Source of the DNA: Dermatemys mawii
Taxonomy: Eukaryota; Chordata; Testudines; Dermatemydidae
Direction: 5' to 3'
NCBI GenBank assembly: GCA_007922305.1
Contig: ML677460.1
Coordinates: 656,899 to 720,898, forward strand
DNA: 64,000 bases
The position numbers and the translations under genes are program-made. Positions 1 to 10,150 of the stretch are shown here, piece by piece. How positions within the stretch are numbered: position 1 is the stretch's first letter; every line of letters starts with the position of its first letter. The notes under the pieces are model-generated. The model saw only the letters and a program-made list of their open reading frames with translations. It searched no databases and had not been told where the DNA came from.

Positions 1-175
1 TTGCCAGGACACAGGGCGTTCGCCATTCTCTGTGCAGACACCACCACACTGGCCCTTTGCTCTCCAACAATCACACACACTTACCCCACCACTTAGATAC
101 TTAAGAAATGCACAGGAAAAACTGAGGCATCCACAGAGTATTCAGAGAGAACATTAAGAACAGTCCCACGTCAGA
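1..175. other. Unassigned flank at window start
   Basis: This stretch precedes the recognisable end of the hAT relic. It contains an A-rich block near 105-135 and no coding signal. The C-terminal dimerisation region expected for the neighbouring transposase is not visible here, so the gene is either cut by the window edge or was truncated by this sequence. Confidence 0.4.
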
Positions 176-1633
176 ATCGTCACACAGTTCATCACCTAAA
201 TTACTCGCATCAATTTCGTTCATGTCATCATGGGTCAACACTGTCTCTAGTGCCCAGCATTGCTGGTGTAGATCTTTTTTGGGTATATTGAGGAGTTCTG
301 GAATATTTAACAACATCCCAAATATACTGCTGTGTTCCTTGAGCTGCATGAAACATACTTCTAGTGACTGTATTGCACAATCTAGCACCTGGTTAAATAA
401 TTCAACTTTGAATTGTTGTTTGGGATTATCTTATTGGATTATCCCTTGCCTCGTACCCAAAATGTCATCATCTTTGGTGACTCTTGTATTCTTGAATGGG
501 TGGGAAAATAGCTTCAGTGTGAAGTTCCTCTGCCAACTTCTGTGCACTCTTCAAGAACGTTCTGAAATCCCTCATCTGATGAGTAAGACTGCAGGTATGG
601 CTTTGTCCAGTTGTTCCATTGCTCCAGATACATCAAGGTCAGCACCTTGGAGTCTCTTGCTTACAACATTTATTTCAAACAGTATGTCATGCCACAACAC
701 TAAGCCACACAGAAGTGTGAAGTTATGTACGTTTCTGGTAATTCCACATCCCTCTGCCATTGTTCTCACACGAGCAGTTCCTGTCATAACATTATCCTCC
801 ATAATGGCAACTATGGCATCATCTATCTTCCCAATTTGGTGTTTGATAGGCTTTATCACCTCCACTTGACATTCCCGTCATGTGGCACTCAGTGGTTTTA
901 GTGTCAGAGGGGATGTTCCCAGCTGTTGCTTCAAAATTTGCCATTGATTAGCTGATGCAGAGAAAAATACAGAGAAGCTCTGAATTACATTAAAAAATTC
1001 AGCAGCCTCACTAGAAGCTGATGCTGCATCACTGACCACCAAGTTCAATGAATGAGAACTGCATGGGACAAAAAAAGCTTTAGGGTTTAACACTCTGATC
1101 TGTGTCCGCACTCCTCTGTTCTTTACCCTCATGTCGGCACCATTATCGTAGCCCTGACCTCTCATGTCAACTATTGCAATTCCCGTATCTTCCAGCTTTT
1201 TAAGAAGCACATTTGTCATACCAGCTCCTATAGCATCATCAACATCAATAAAATAAATAAAGAAAATGCTCTGTGACAGTCACCATTGCAGGGACATTTT
1301 CCCTAGGTTCTGTTGTTGTTACTAAACGCACCATTAAAGTCATTTATTCCGTATGGCTGATGTCAGGTGTGCAGTCCAGAAAAAAAGTGTAAAATCTTGC
1401 TGACTTCAGATCTGTCACAATCCTCTTTTTGACTTTTCTTGCCAGTAACTGTATGATCTCATTTTGAATGGTTTTTCCTAGGTAGTAGTGTGCGTACATT
1501 TCTTGGGTGGTGTCAAACATACAGCTAAGGATAGCATAACATCCCTCTTTTACCTGTACAGGGTTAATCAGTTCAATTAACCTAGCTGGCACCTGACCAG
1601 AAGGACCAATGGGGAAAGAAGATACTTTCAAAT
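176..1633 (-). pseudogene. hAT transposase relic, ZMYM1/DUF4371-like
   Basis: On the minus strand, three or more frame-broken segments appear in the order expected for the DUF4371/ZMYM1-like hAT transposase family. From about 1633 to 1344 is the N-terminal part of the catalytic fold, with the motif FFLDCTPDISH (first acidic residue of the RNase H-like core). From 1219 to 878 is the second block, with GQGYDNGADM and FFVPCSSHSLNLVV. From 865 to 572 and 388 to 176 is the helical insertion, including VLWHDILFEINVVSK and LETVLTHDD. The reading frame changes between blocks and stops intervene, so no intact protein is made. The C-terminal hAT dimerisation domain is missing. A 215-codon open frame lies antisense at 222-869 and looks like a shadow. 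The family role is cut-and-paste transposition in the nucleus; this copy is dead. Confidence 0.85.
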
Positions 1634-1639
1634 CTGGGG

Positions 1640-2303
1640 GAAGGGAGAGAAGGTTTTGTTTGTGCTCTTTGTATGGTTCCCTCTCGGGACAAAGAGAGAG
1701 GCCAAGCAGGTAACCCAGCCCCTGCTGAGATGATACAATTTCTGTAATTTAAGATGCAAGTAATAGCAAGGAAATGCGTTACATTATCTTTTGTTTTAGC
1801 TTGTGAATTTTCCCTGTGCTAAGAGGGAGCTTTATTCCTGTTTTTGCAACTTTGAAGTTGAACCTAGAGGGGAATCCTCTGTGTTTTAAATCTTTTTATT
1901 ACCCTGTAAATTACCTCATCCTGATTTTACAGAGGTGCTTCTTTTACTTTTTTCTTTATAATAAAGTTCTTCTTTTAAGAACCAGATTGATTTTAGTGTC
2001 CTAAAGATAAAGGATCTGGTCTGTACTTTTATTCAAGGCAATTGGTTGGTATATTATTCTCAATGCTCCCCAAGAAAAGGGGTTAAGGGGTTTGGGGGAA
2101 TATTTTTTGCGGAAATAGGAACTCCAAGTGGTCTTTAGCTATATCACTTGGTGGTGGCAACAATACTGTCCAAAGACAAGGAAAGGAATTTGTGCCTCAG
2201 AGAAGTTTTTAACCTAAACTGGTGGAACAGAAGCTTAGGGGGTCTTTCATGCGGGTTCCCACATCTGTACCCCAGAGTGAAGAGTTGGGAGAGAACCCTG
2301 ACA
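1640..2303 (+). repeat. 5' LTR of gypsy copy 1
   Basis: The segment ends in CCTGACA at 2303, directly before a primer-binding-site-like sequence, as expected for the U5 end of an LTR. A poly(A) signal AATAAA is present at 1960-1965. The 5' boundary is not sharp; the TG start was probably lost against the neighbouring hAT relic, so 1640 is approximate. No second LTR is seen downstream because the element is truncated. The end resembles the end of the LTR at 30026-30952 (both finish in a ...TTGACA/CTGACA-type tail), suggesting related families. Confidence 0.65.
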
Positions 2304-2321
2304 TGGTGGCAGCGCAGTGGG
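2304..2321 (+). other. Putative primer-binding site
   Basis: TGGTGGCAGCGCAGTGGG begins on the base after the LTR end. Its position and TGG start fit a tRNA 3' end complement used to prime minus-strand DNA synthesis. I cannot name the tRNA without a search. Confidence 0.5.
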
Positions 2322-2544
2322 ATCATTCTGAACCAGAAGCACAGACCTTAGGATTTTTTAAAGGACACAATTTTTCCTTTTGGATGTTTGAAAACCAAGA
2401 AGGTTTTTTTTGTTTTGTTTTTTTTTTAAAGGACACTTTTTAGCTAAAAGCAGCTGGAGGATTTTTTTCTTCTGCCTGAGGGCAGAGTAGTTAAGTTACA
2501 GCAAGGGAATTCACAGTCGGTGTTTCTTTTCCCTAGCTCTCAGG

Positions 2545-2773
2545 CTAGGCTGTGGTAAGGGCAGGAAAGTTAGCAACCATGACTACTAGGAGGGTGGTGA
2601 AGCATTGGAATAGATTACCTGGGGAGGTAGTGGAATCTCCTTCCTTAGAGGTTTTTAAGGTCAGGCTAGACAAAGCCCTGGTTGGCATGATTTATTTGGT
2701 GATTGGTCCTGCTTTGAGCAGGGGGTTGGACTAGATACCTCCTGAGGTCCCTTCCAACCCTGATATTCTATGA
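2545..2773 (+). repeat. CR1 LINE 3' end
   Basis: The translated sequence shows the C-terminal CR1 ORF2 signature [20 protein letters not shown], then a 3' UTR ending in the typical TGATATTCTATGA tail at about 2773. It is inserted between the gypsy primer site and gag. A near-identical CR1 end lies at 60262-60535 in the same orientation. Confidence 0.85.
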
Positions 2774-2774
2774 G

Positions 2775-3983
2775 GCAGCTACTAAAGTAGACTTGGCCAG
2801 ACTAGAAGCAGAAGAGAAGGAAAAGGACCGGGAGTTTCAATTGAAGCTCGAAGAAGCAGAGGCAACTGCACACAAGAGAACTATGGAGGCAGAGGCAGCC
2901 AGGGAGGAGGCTGCCCATAAGAGACCCCTGGAGTTAAAAGACAAAGAAATACAGGCCCAGATTGAGGCCCAGATTTTGGCCCAGAAGCATGAACTGGCTG
3001 TTATGGAGTTTAAAAGACAACCCCTTCAGCAGCTGGCTCCACTTTCCCACGAATCTACAAATGCGAGTGACTATTTCCACAGTATGATGAATCCAGTAAT
3101 ATTGCTAAATATTTCATCACCTTTGAGAGGCTGTGCACCCTCCATGCAATTCCTGAAGATCACAAGATGACCACATTGGTAGCAAAATTGACTGGAAGAG
3201 CTCTGGACATATTCCACAAGATGCCTATTAAGAATCAGAGGGGTAGCCGTGTTAGTCTGGAATTGCAGAAGTGACAAAGAGTCCTGTGGCACCTTATTTA
3301 GTTAGTCTTTAAGGTGCCACAGGACTCTTTGTCAAGATGCCTATTGAGGATGCTTCTGACTTATCAGATTAAGGATTTGGTTTTGAAACAATTTCAAATT
3401 ACACCTGAAACTTAGAGTGAAATTTAGAGCCCTTACGAGAGGGCCTGGACTAAGTAATGTGGTTTATGTAAACCAGATGAAGGCTCTGTTAGATAAATGG
3501 GTCAAAGGAAGGGGTGTAACTAGCTTTGAAGGAATGTGTGGTTTGGTTGTACAGGAGCAGATCCTGACTATGTCCAATGATGACGTAAAACAGTGTTTAT
3601 GGGATAAGAAAATGGATTCAGCAGAAAATCTTGCTTCTTATGCTGATCAATACAAGCAGTCCCAGACCGCCAGAGAGGCAGGGCAAATTGGAACAAAATG
3701 GGTGGAGGCAGCAGAAAGGAACGGCCCTGGTCACAGTTTGAGCGGATACCAGAAGGGGCAGCCCAAGGCCCCACCTACACCCGAAGGAAAACCCCCGACA
3801 CCTTATCATCCCACCACACCAGTTTCCAGCAACGTACCTTGCCCCAGTGAACAATTAGCTGGGGCATGTAAAGGCCAACTGCCTCAAGAACCCCAACAGA
3901 TTACAGTTCATTGCACTGGGGTCACACCAAAGATCCTCACGCCCAGATGCCTCCCAAATACCCTCAGAGCAAAAGGAAACTGA
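2775..3983 (+). pseudogene. gag: Gypsy gag with coiled coil and SCAN-like domain
   Basis: The first segment (to about 3050) is a highly charged E/K/A-rich coiled coil. After the Penelope foldback insertion, 3417-3983 encodes a SCAN-like stretch with LLDKWVKGRGVTSFE, LVVQEQILTMSNDDVKQCL and a following acidic helix. This is the arrangement known for Gmr1-like gag, the family from which vertebrate SCAN domains are thought to derive. The C-terminal half is rich in Pro, Gln and Thr. Gag would form the retrotransposon particle by SCAN-type self-association. The frame is broken by stops around 3365-3416 and by the insertion at 3230-3332. It is a relic, but the SCAN core is still readable over about 60 residues. 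Confidence 0.75.
3230..3332. mobile_element. Short Penelope-derived foldback element (103 bp)
   Basis: It starts with AATCAGAGGGGTAGCCGTG and contains an inverted repeat: the arm GACAAAGAGTCCTGTGGCAC recurs as its reverse complement up to 3332. A 13-bp target-site duplication CAAGATGCCTATT flanks it (3217-3229 and 3333-3345). The insertion disrupts the gypsy gag. The arms match the termini of the Penelope-like elements elsewhere in the window, but this copy lacks the ribozyme-like core. Confidence 0.8.
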
Positions 3984-4330
3984 GTGTGGGCGGAAGCACA
4001 AGTGTCAGCTATTCACCAATCCTTAGTGCACCCCAAATTTATCAACCCAGAGGCCCAAGTGAAGATTCAACTCTTCAAGTCAAATTCTTTTGACTTGCCT
4101 ACAGCCAAGTTGCCTGTCCAGTACAAGGACTGGTCAGGAATTTGGACTTGTGCAGTCTATGATGATTATTATCCCATTCCCATGCTGCTGGGGGAAGACT
4201 TAGCCAGCCATGTGAAGCGAGCCAAGAGGGTAGGAATGATCACCCGCAGCCAGGCTAAGCAAGCCTTCATACCTAGCCTGAGCTTCTACAGGGGCCCAGA
4301 CTGTGTTACCACAAACCAGGACTGAGGTAG
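3984..4330 (+). pseudogene. Gypsy aspartic protease relic
   Basis: The translated segment AQVSAIHQSLV, then a middle strand, then DYYPIPMLLGEDLA matches the retropepsin fold of gypsy elements (flap-side and C-terminal ILLG-type strand). The catalytic D-T-G that should precede AQVSA is gone; a few bases appear deleted, leaving W-A-E. The second protease fragment at 33201-33440 keeps D-T-G-A. Retropepsins cut Gag and Pol inside the particle. This copy could not be active. Confidence 0.75.
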
Positions 4331-4658
4331 TGGAACTGGACCCCATGCCAACATCTGGGACAGCAGTAGTGGATCCAGTCGCAGAGACCTAGCCAGAACC
4401 AGAATTGGAGGAGCAACCAGCACCAGAACCATTACCAGCACTTGCAACCCCGTCTGCAACTCCAACACCAGAGGGCACCACCAAGCCTGCATTGGCAGCA
4501 GCAGATAAATCTACGCAAGAGGCTCAGCTGGACACATAGTATACCAGTGGAGAGCGGTTCACAGTCAACGGAAAGAGCCCCATCACTTACATCACTTACA
4601 GAGGAACCAAGCCCAAGTCTGCAATCCATTGAGGAACTCATGTCTCCAGTAGCAAGGG
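4331..4658 (+). other. Degenerate gypsy pol linker
   Basis: Between protease and integrase the sequence is Pro/Ala/Thr-rich when translated and full of stops. It is probably the protease-integrase linker of the element. No RT motifs are present. Confidence 0.4.
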
Positions 4659-4909
4659 CAGGGGCGGCTCCAGGCACCAGCGCACCAAACGCATGCCAAG
4701 GGCGACAAGCCATGTGGGGGGACCAGCTGGTAGCTGCTCCGGCGGCAGTGAGGCGGCATTCAGCAGCATTTCTGCGGGAGGTCTGCCAGTCTGGCGGTTT
4801 CGGTGGAGGTAAGCCAAAGCCCATGAACCGACAGACCACACGCAGAAATGCCGCTAAATGCTGCCTGATTGCCACACTTCGGGCAGCAAATCACGTTGAG
4901 CCACCCCCT
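4659..4909. mobile_element. hAT-type MITE
   Basis: It begins CAGGGGCGGCTCCAGG and ends with a near-complementary TTGAGCCACCCCCT. The flanks AGCAAGGG (4651-4658) and ATCAAGGG (4910-4917) form an 8-bp target-site duplication with one mismatch, the size expected for hAT. The inside is GC-rich and non-coding. Open frames here on both strands (for example 4442-4948) are composition artefacts. Confidence 0.75.
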
Positions 4910-5021
4910 ATCAAGGGAACAGCTCCAGGCCAAGCAGGAAGCAGATGAAAGCCTGTAGGGGGCTTGGACGCTGGCACGGAGCAACTCACTGCCTCTCAGC
5001 TCTTCTAATCGATCCCGGTTT

Positions 5022-5832
5022 GTGGTTGAAAGAGAACTTTTATACAAGGAAACTCTTTCTGGTGGACACCAGGAAGACTGGCATCCTCAAAGACAGTTGG
5101 TAGTTCCATCTAAGTACCGGGTAAAGCTCTTGAGCTTAGCCCATGATCATCCTAGTGGCCATACTGGGGTGAACAGGATCAAAGACTGTTTGGGGAGGTC
5201 ATTCCCCTGGGAGGGAATGGGCAAGGACATTTCTATGTCCAGTCTTGTGAAGTGTGCCAAAGAGTGGGAAAACCCCCAAGAACAGGTCAAAGCCCCTCTC
5301 CAGCCACTCCCCATAACTGAGGTTTCATTTCAGCAAGTAGTTCTCGATATTCAGGGTCCTTTCCCAAAAAAAGACACCCAGAAGAAAGCAGTACGTACTG
5401 ACTTTCATGGATTTTGCCACCCGACCGCCAGAAGCAGTAGCTCTAAGCAACACCAAGGCTAAAAGTGTGTGCCAGGCATTAACAGACATTTTTGCCAGGA
5501 TAGGTTAGCCCTCCAACATCTTTACTGTTTGGGGAACTAATTTCCTGGAAGAGACCATGAAGAGCCTTTGGGAAGCTCATGGGGTGAATCATTTGGTTGC
5601 CAACCCTTACTACCATCAAAGAAATGGCCTGGTGGGGAAGTTTAATGGAACTTTGGGAGCCATGATACGTAAATAAGCACTCCAGTAATTGGAACCTAGC
5701 ATTGCAGCAGTTGCTCTTTGCCTACAGGGCTGTATCAAATCCCAGTTTAGGATTTTCACCATTTGAATTTGTGTATGGCCGCAATGGCAAGGGGCCATTA
5801 CAGTTGGTGAAGCAGCAATGCACTCAAATGTG
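5022..5832 (+). pseudogene. Gypsy integrase relic
   Basis: The zinc-binding H2C2 module is visible: LAHDHPSGHTGVNRI supplies the histidines, while the C-x2-C ligands (5246-5248 and 5255-5257) read only in the adjacent frame, so there is a frameshift. Next come the start of the catalytic core (VVLDIQGPFPK, first Asp) and, past more frame changes, WGTNFLEETMKSLWEAHGVNH and NPYYHQRNGLVGKFNGTL. The second catalytic Asp (expected as T-D-x-G-T-N-F) reads Val-Trp, and the catalytic Glu (expected in GLVE-RFNG) reads Gly. The enzyme would insert element cDNA into host DNA; here two of three catalytic residues and the frame are lost. The core stops at about 5830, where a LINE fragment abuts. Confidence 0.8.
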
Positions 5833-6090
5833 AAATTGTGGAACTATTAACTATGGTTTGTAATCTGTCCTTTAAATCAGCTTCTGTACCCAATAACTGG
5901 AAGATGGCTAATGTAATGGCAATATTTAAAAAGGGCTTTAGAGGTGATCCCAGCAATTACAGACCTGTTAATCTAACGTCAGTACCAGGCAAACTAGTTG
6001 AAACAATAATAAAGAATAAAATTGTTAGGAACATAAAAGAACATAAATTGCTGGGCAAAAGTCAACATGGTTTCTATAAAGGGAAATCAT
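5833..6090 (+). pseudogene. CR1-clade LINE reverse transcriptase fragment
   Basis: An 85-codon open stretch reads VPNNWKMANVMAIFKKG, then DPSNYRPVNLTSVPGKLVE and KSQHGFYKGKS. These are the RT finger and palm N-terminal motifs of CR1-like LINEs (W..A...PIFKKG, NYRPVSLTS, QHGF). The YxDD box would lie further downstream and is absent: the fragment ends where a SINE is inserted. It is likely part of a LINE ORF2 product that reverse-transcribes its own RNA at a nicked target; only the fragment survives. Confidence 0.8.
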
Positions 6091-6285
6091 AGAATCTCAG
6101 GGTTGGAAGGGACCTTGAGATCTAGTCCAACCCCCTGCTCAAAGCAGGGCCAATCCCCAACTAAATCATCCAACGGATTTTTGCTCCAGATCCCTAAATG
6201 GCCCCCTGAAGGATTGAACTTGCAGCCCTGGGTTTAACCAACCAAGTCTCAAACCACTGAGCTATCCCTCCTGCGCACTCCTGCC
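6091..6285 (-). repeat. tRNA-derived SINE, turtle polIII/CR1-tail type
   Basis: On the minus strand the head (about 6285 to 6200) resembles a tRNA: GGGATAGCTCAGTGGTTTGAG gives an A box, and GTTCAATCC gives a B box near 6212. The tail towards 6091 is the CR1-like 3' end (CAACCCTGAGATTCTATGAT). This head-tail combination is characteristic of tortoise-type SINEs. An A15 run follows at 6287-6301. Confidence 0.85.
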
Positions 6286-6299
6286 AAAAAAAAAAAAAA

Positions 6300-6509
6300 A
6301 GGTGCTCCAGGTGAGGCATGATCTCTGTCAGCACTGTTCTATAAGTACTGTGCACTAACAAATTGCACCACTCTATTAGAGTTCTTTGAAGGAGAGTCAC
6401 ATCGAAAACATATTCTGATGAGTCACATCCAAAACATATCCTGCCCCATCCTTATCAGCAAGAAAAGTGAGGTTCATCATAGACTCTTAGGGGGAACTCT
6501 CAAGGCTCA
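6300..6509. other. Unassigned spacer
   Basis: No gene or clear repeat. A short near-repeat (GAGTCACATC.AAAACATATYCTG) occurs twice around 6394-6442. Confidence 0.4.
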
Positions 6510-7225
6510 AAGAGTTAAGAACATAAGAATGGGTATACTGGGTCAGACCAGTGGTCAATCTAGCCCAGTATCTTGTCTTCTGAGAATGGCCAATGCCAGG
6601 TGCTTCAGTGGAAATGAACAGAACAGCGCAATTTCCAGTGATCCACCCTTGGCATCCAGTCCCAGCTCCCAGAAAACAAAGGCTAGGGACACTTCAGAGC
6701 ATGGTTTTAAATCCTTGCCCTTCCTGGCTCATAGCCATTGATGAATCTGTCCTCCAGGAACTTATCTAGTTCTTTTTTGAACCCTGTTATAGTCTTGGCT
6801 TTCACAACATCCTCTGGCAAAGAGTTCCACAGGTTGACTGTGCATTGTGCGAAGAAATACTTCTTTTGTTTGTTTTAAAACTACTGCCTATTCATTTCAT
6901 TTGGTGACCCCTATTTCTTGTGTGATGAAGAGTAAATGACACTTCCTTATTTATTTTCTCCACACCAGCCATGATTTTATAGACCCCTAGCATATCCCCT
7001 CTTAGTTGTCTCTTTTCCCAGCTGAAAAGTCCTAGCCTTATTAATCTCTCCTCACATGGAAACTGTTCCATATTCCTGACCATTTTTGTTGTTCTTTTCG
7101 GTACCTTCTTCAATTCCAACACATCTTTTTTTGAGATGGATCAACCAGTTCAAAGTGTGGATGTGCCATGGATTTATACTGAGGCAATATGATAGTTTCT
7201 ATCTTATCTATCCCTTTCCTAATGA
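6510..7225 (-). repeat. CR1 LINE 3' region
   Basis: On the minus strand from 7225 down, the sequence encodes the end of CR1 ORF2 (NMEQFPCEERLIRLGLFSWEK, DMLGVYKIMAGVEKINKE) and then the 3' UTR, ending TTCTTATGTTCTTAA at about 6510. The ORF2 product would be a LINE endonuclease/reverse transcriptase; only its distal tail is present. The same region recurs at 19606-20404, 44091-44835 and 45452-47455, with different amounts of decay. Confidence 0.85.
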
Positions 7226-8660
7226 CGGGAGGCGGAGGGAAAAATTTCAGTGTTAGATTCACTAGAACGGACTTGGAAACATCCCTTGCTGGTATCAAAG
7301 GAAAAACATCTTAGATTTAATTCTGGTTTGTGTTGCATAACAAATTACTATTATTGTAATTAAATGTCTTTTCCCAATAACATAAGCATTAGCATGGTGA
7401 GAAGTTCCTTTTTTCGGGACGCTCTTGTGACACAGAGGCCCACGGGTGGTTCACTGCTCTGTCAGCAGCTTGTCAGATCTGTCATACTCACTACACCTAA
7501 CGCATTATTGTTATAATCTGTACCTAAGAAATGTCATAAAATAGATCATACAAAAATTCATAATTCACTGATCACTAATATTGTAGCATGATGCAGGCCG
7601 AGTATGTACAAAAAGTTGGGAATGCACTAGAATTATGTTTTTAAATGTATTTGCCAAGCAACCGTTAAGCCCAGACTGCCCTGGACAAAGGAACTTGTAT
7701 TTGCTTTTCTGGTCATCAGCTAGGGACAATGAAGGTCTATTTACATATAATGGAACTGAAGCCAACAGGCTAACAAGTGAGGGAGGAGACAGCATGGCAG
7801 AAAAGAGAAATTTAATCTGGCTTTTACTTTTCAAAGAATTCATTGCAAAGGTTTACTGGAATATTATAAGTAGTGAGGCTGCTGACTCTTAAGCGATAAG
7901 CAATTGAATCAACTGATTTATAATATAGTAATATTGTATGCAAAGTATAACAAGTGAGGTCTTTTCTGAAAGTTAATGACACGCTGGTGATTAATAACAT
8001 TGTGAGGAGTATGTATTACTGCTACATAAGGCTTTACGGACACTCACTAATATTATGAGTTAGTCTGTGACCAAACAAAGGAGGAAACGGCAACTACCCA
8101 CCTGTCTCCAATGAAATTAAGCAAGGTGTGATCAAAACCAGGAAAAGCCCCATTTACATAGAAATCAGACGAGGATAGGAAATCCACAGGAAGGGAAGAA
8201 CAACATGAGGTCATTGAACTTTGGAAAATATAAACAAGCTTCCATCAGGAACCAGACACACAGAGTGTAACCTGCATGCATGAGTGCCCCAGGCAGAGAG
8301 CTGCAGTGGAAAAGCACTGTGAGGCACTAGGGTAAGCATACACAACTCGGAAAGCAACAAGGGCCATATTACTGAAAAAAACGAGCTGTGGGCCGAAAAG
8401 CCCCGCGCTCGCCCCGCCCCAATCCGCTTCCCCGCACTCCACCACTTGGCTTGCCCCACCCCTACTCACCCCCCGTGGGCTGCACAGTGAGCCCATGCGG
8501 GCCGCATGAGGCCCCTGGGCCACATGTTTTGCAGGCCTGCACTAGGGTTACAGCATAAGAGGTGACAACCGCTCAGTGGTCTGGATTGCACCCAAAAGTG
8601 TGACTGCCCCATCGCACAATGACTAACCAACTTCCACCAAGAACTCTCACTATGGAGACT
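7226..8660. other. No gene seen
   Basis: The sequence is AT-rich with scattered short open frames that lack any recognisable domain. A GC-rich patch at 8390-8545, ending GGCCACATGTTTTGCAGGCC, resembles a truncated hAT terminus, but no target-site duplication is visible. Confidence 0.5.
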
Positions 8661-8880
8661 AAGGCCTTGGTTACACTGGCACTTTATAGCGCTATAAAGC
8701 CCCCAGGAGCGCTATAACTTACTACCCATCCAGACTGGCGAGGCACGTAGACCGCTATAAACCCACAGTTATACTGCTGCTGGTAATCCTCCCTTCCCAG
8801 AGGATTAACAGCTATTGCGTATTCGGTGTTCTGTCTTATCTCAAGTGTGAATGAGTATTAACACAGATAGCACGACGAGT
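8661..8880. repeat. Partial MITE with GGCCTTGGTTACACTGG terminus
   Basis: The left end GGCCTTGGTTACACTGGC is followed by several copies of the palindromic core TTATAGCGCTATAA. It resembles the termini of the GGCCT...TACACTA MITEs at 15918, 36259 and 56208. The right boundary is unclear. Confidence 0.45.
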
Positions 8881-9079
8881 GATCTCTGGGGACGCCCCGA
8901 GCCATTTAAGGCAATTGATGTCTCTTCCCTTTGTTTTGAACTCCTGCAGGAGGAATGCGGAAGTATGTTTTCAGAGTTTCTCTCTTAACTCAGCAGATAA
9001 CATTGCTCTACAGCCAAAATGCTTCTAAAATAAATGTAGTCAAACTTTACTAATTCTGGGTCACTGAGAACGAAAATGA

Positions 9080-9925
9080 TGCTTAAAATTGTTGATTGGC
9101 TCTAGTTTTCAAGATATGCTATTGGGTCAGTATATACGACCCTTGTCATGGGAATGGCGGAGGATAAGTGAGTTATAAAGGGAAGGGATCTCAATTTAAA
9201 CCAGAAATGACTAAAATACATCTTTGACTGGATCTATGAATAAATCTATGACTGGGTTTGGACAGTACTTGCTTTTTAGGCAAAACAATGAATGATGCAA
9301 TCTGAAGCTGGTATTGCGTCATACATGATATGAATTGCATCATGTTATTCCTAGAAGTCATGGATGATGCAATCATAACGAAGCTTACATCAGTCTGCTG
9401 AACAAATTGCCCTGTATCAGCTCTAGAAATCATACAGTGTCATGCTCTCTTATTTGTCAGTGTTTGATTTTGCAAAGGGACACATTTCTGTTTAGCCAAA
9501 GTGAGCAGAGATGCCTCGTACTTGTGTGAACAGTGCAGATAACTTCTGCTATGTTTGTGGTGAAGTGACTTTTGCATCACAAAAGCGTAGTATAACCGCT
9601 ATGGTTAAGAAAGCCTATCACCTTTATTTTGGCTGTAAAATTGGAGATCAGGACAAGAGGTGGGCCCCACACATATGCTGCAACACTTGTGCAACAAATC
9701 TTCGCCAGTGGTTGAAAAGGAAAAGGAAATCTATGCCTTTTGCAGTGCCAATGATTTGGAGAGAGCCAACAGATCATACCAGCAATTGTAACTTCTGCAT
9801 GGTGCCTCCAGCTGGGAAAGGAAAAAGTGGACTGTGCATTATCCAAACATTCCATCAGCTATACGCCCAATACCCCACGGAGAAGGACTGGTCTACAGTA
9901 TGTGATTATATCAGAATTAGCCGCA
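9080..9925 (+). repeat. Dispersed repeat carrying a cysteine-rich ORF
   Basis: The leader (9080-9510) contains several copies of the hexamer GATGCA in the context ATGATGCAAT, at about 9290, 9330 and 9362. It then runs into the ORF at 9511. The whole block looks like one repeat inserted just left of the Harbinger terminus; its class is unknown to me. Confidence 0.5.
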
Positions 9926-9939
9926 TTATATTGAATTAA
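9511..9939 (+). CDS. Cysteine-rich zinc-binding-type ORF of a repeat, frameshifted
   Basis: A 142-codon frame starts at ATG 9511. Residues 13-18 read CYVCGE, about 54-62 read HICCNTCAT, and about 93-97 read CNFC, giving three C-x2-C pairs that suggest zinc binding. The segment FGCKIGDQDKRWAPH and then MPFAVPMIWREPTDH resembles a family of uncharacterised proteins common in insects and in repeat-borne vertebrate ORFs. I know no tested function. Near 9830 the frame slips: the adjacent frame reads VHYPNIPSAIRPIPHGEG, a motif expected next in that family, so a small deletion removed the natural continuation and the listed C-terminus is artificial. It ends just before the Harbinger left terminus. 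Probably a transposon passenger or replication gene, now broken. Confidence 0.55.
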   Translation: MPRTCVNSADNFCYVCGEVTFASQKRSITAMVKKAYHLYFGCKIGDQDKRWAPHICCNTCATNLRQWLKRKRKSMPFAVPMIWREPTDHTSNCNFCMVPPAGKGKSGLCIIQTFHQLYAQYPTEKDWSTVCDYIRISRIILN

Positions 9940-10150
9940 AACTGAATCCATCCACACAACCAACCCAGTTTTGTCAATTTAAAGGGCTCTTAAAACCAGT
10001 TTCTGTACTCCACCTCGGCAAGGGGAGTAGCGCTAAAATTGACACCGCTATTCCGGATTAGAGGTACTGTGGATGCAATTTGATGGTACTTGCCTCCAGG
10101 AGCTATCCCAGAATTCTTCATTGTGACTGCTCTGGACAACACTTTCACCT

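Larger units (their letters stand above)
1640..5832 (+). mobile_element. Ty3/gypsy retrotransposon copy 1, Gmr1-like, truncated
   Basis: The order is LTR, primer-binding site, SCAN-like gag, aspartic protease, integrase. The element then ends abruptly where a LINE fragment begins. No reverse transcriptase lies between protease and integrase. That fits the Gmr1-like group, in which integrase is known to precede reverse transcriptase. The missing RT/RNase H is therefore explained by 3' truncation rather than an internal deletion. Later insertions are a CR1 end (2545-2773), a Penelope foldback (3230-3332) and a hAT MITE (4659-4909). All coding parts carry stops or frameshifts. Confidence 0.8.

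Noticed and set aside
222..869. 215-codon open frame on plus
   Set aside because: It is antisense to the hAT transposase relic, whose segments on minus carry clear family motifs. The plus frame has no domain.
4442..4948. 168-codon frame over the gypsy linker and MITE
   Set aside because: It crosses the boundary of an inserted hAT MITE with a target duplication, so it cannot be an ancestral gene; GC-rich composition explains its length.
4331..5022. Internal deletion of RT between protease and integrase
   Set aside because: I first read the absence of RT as a deletion. The minus-strand relic at 31094-33040 shows integrase before RT, so the order is native and RT was lost by 3' truncation.
7226..8660. 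Gene in the 1.4-kb gap
   Set aside because: Only short frames without domains; the longest lie in a GC-rich patch resembling a truncated hAT end.
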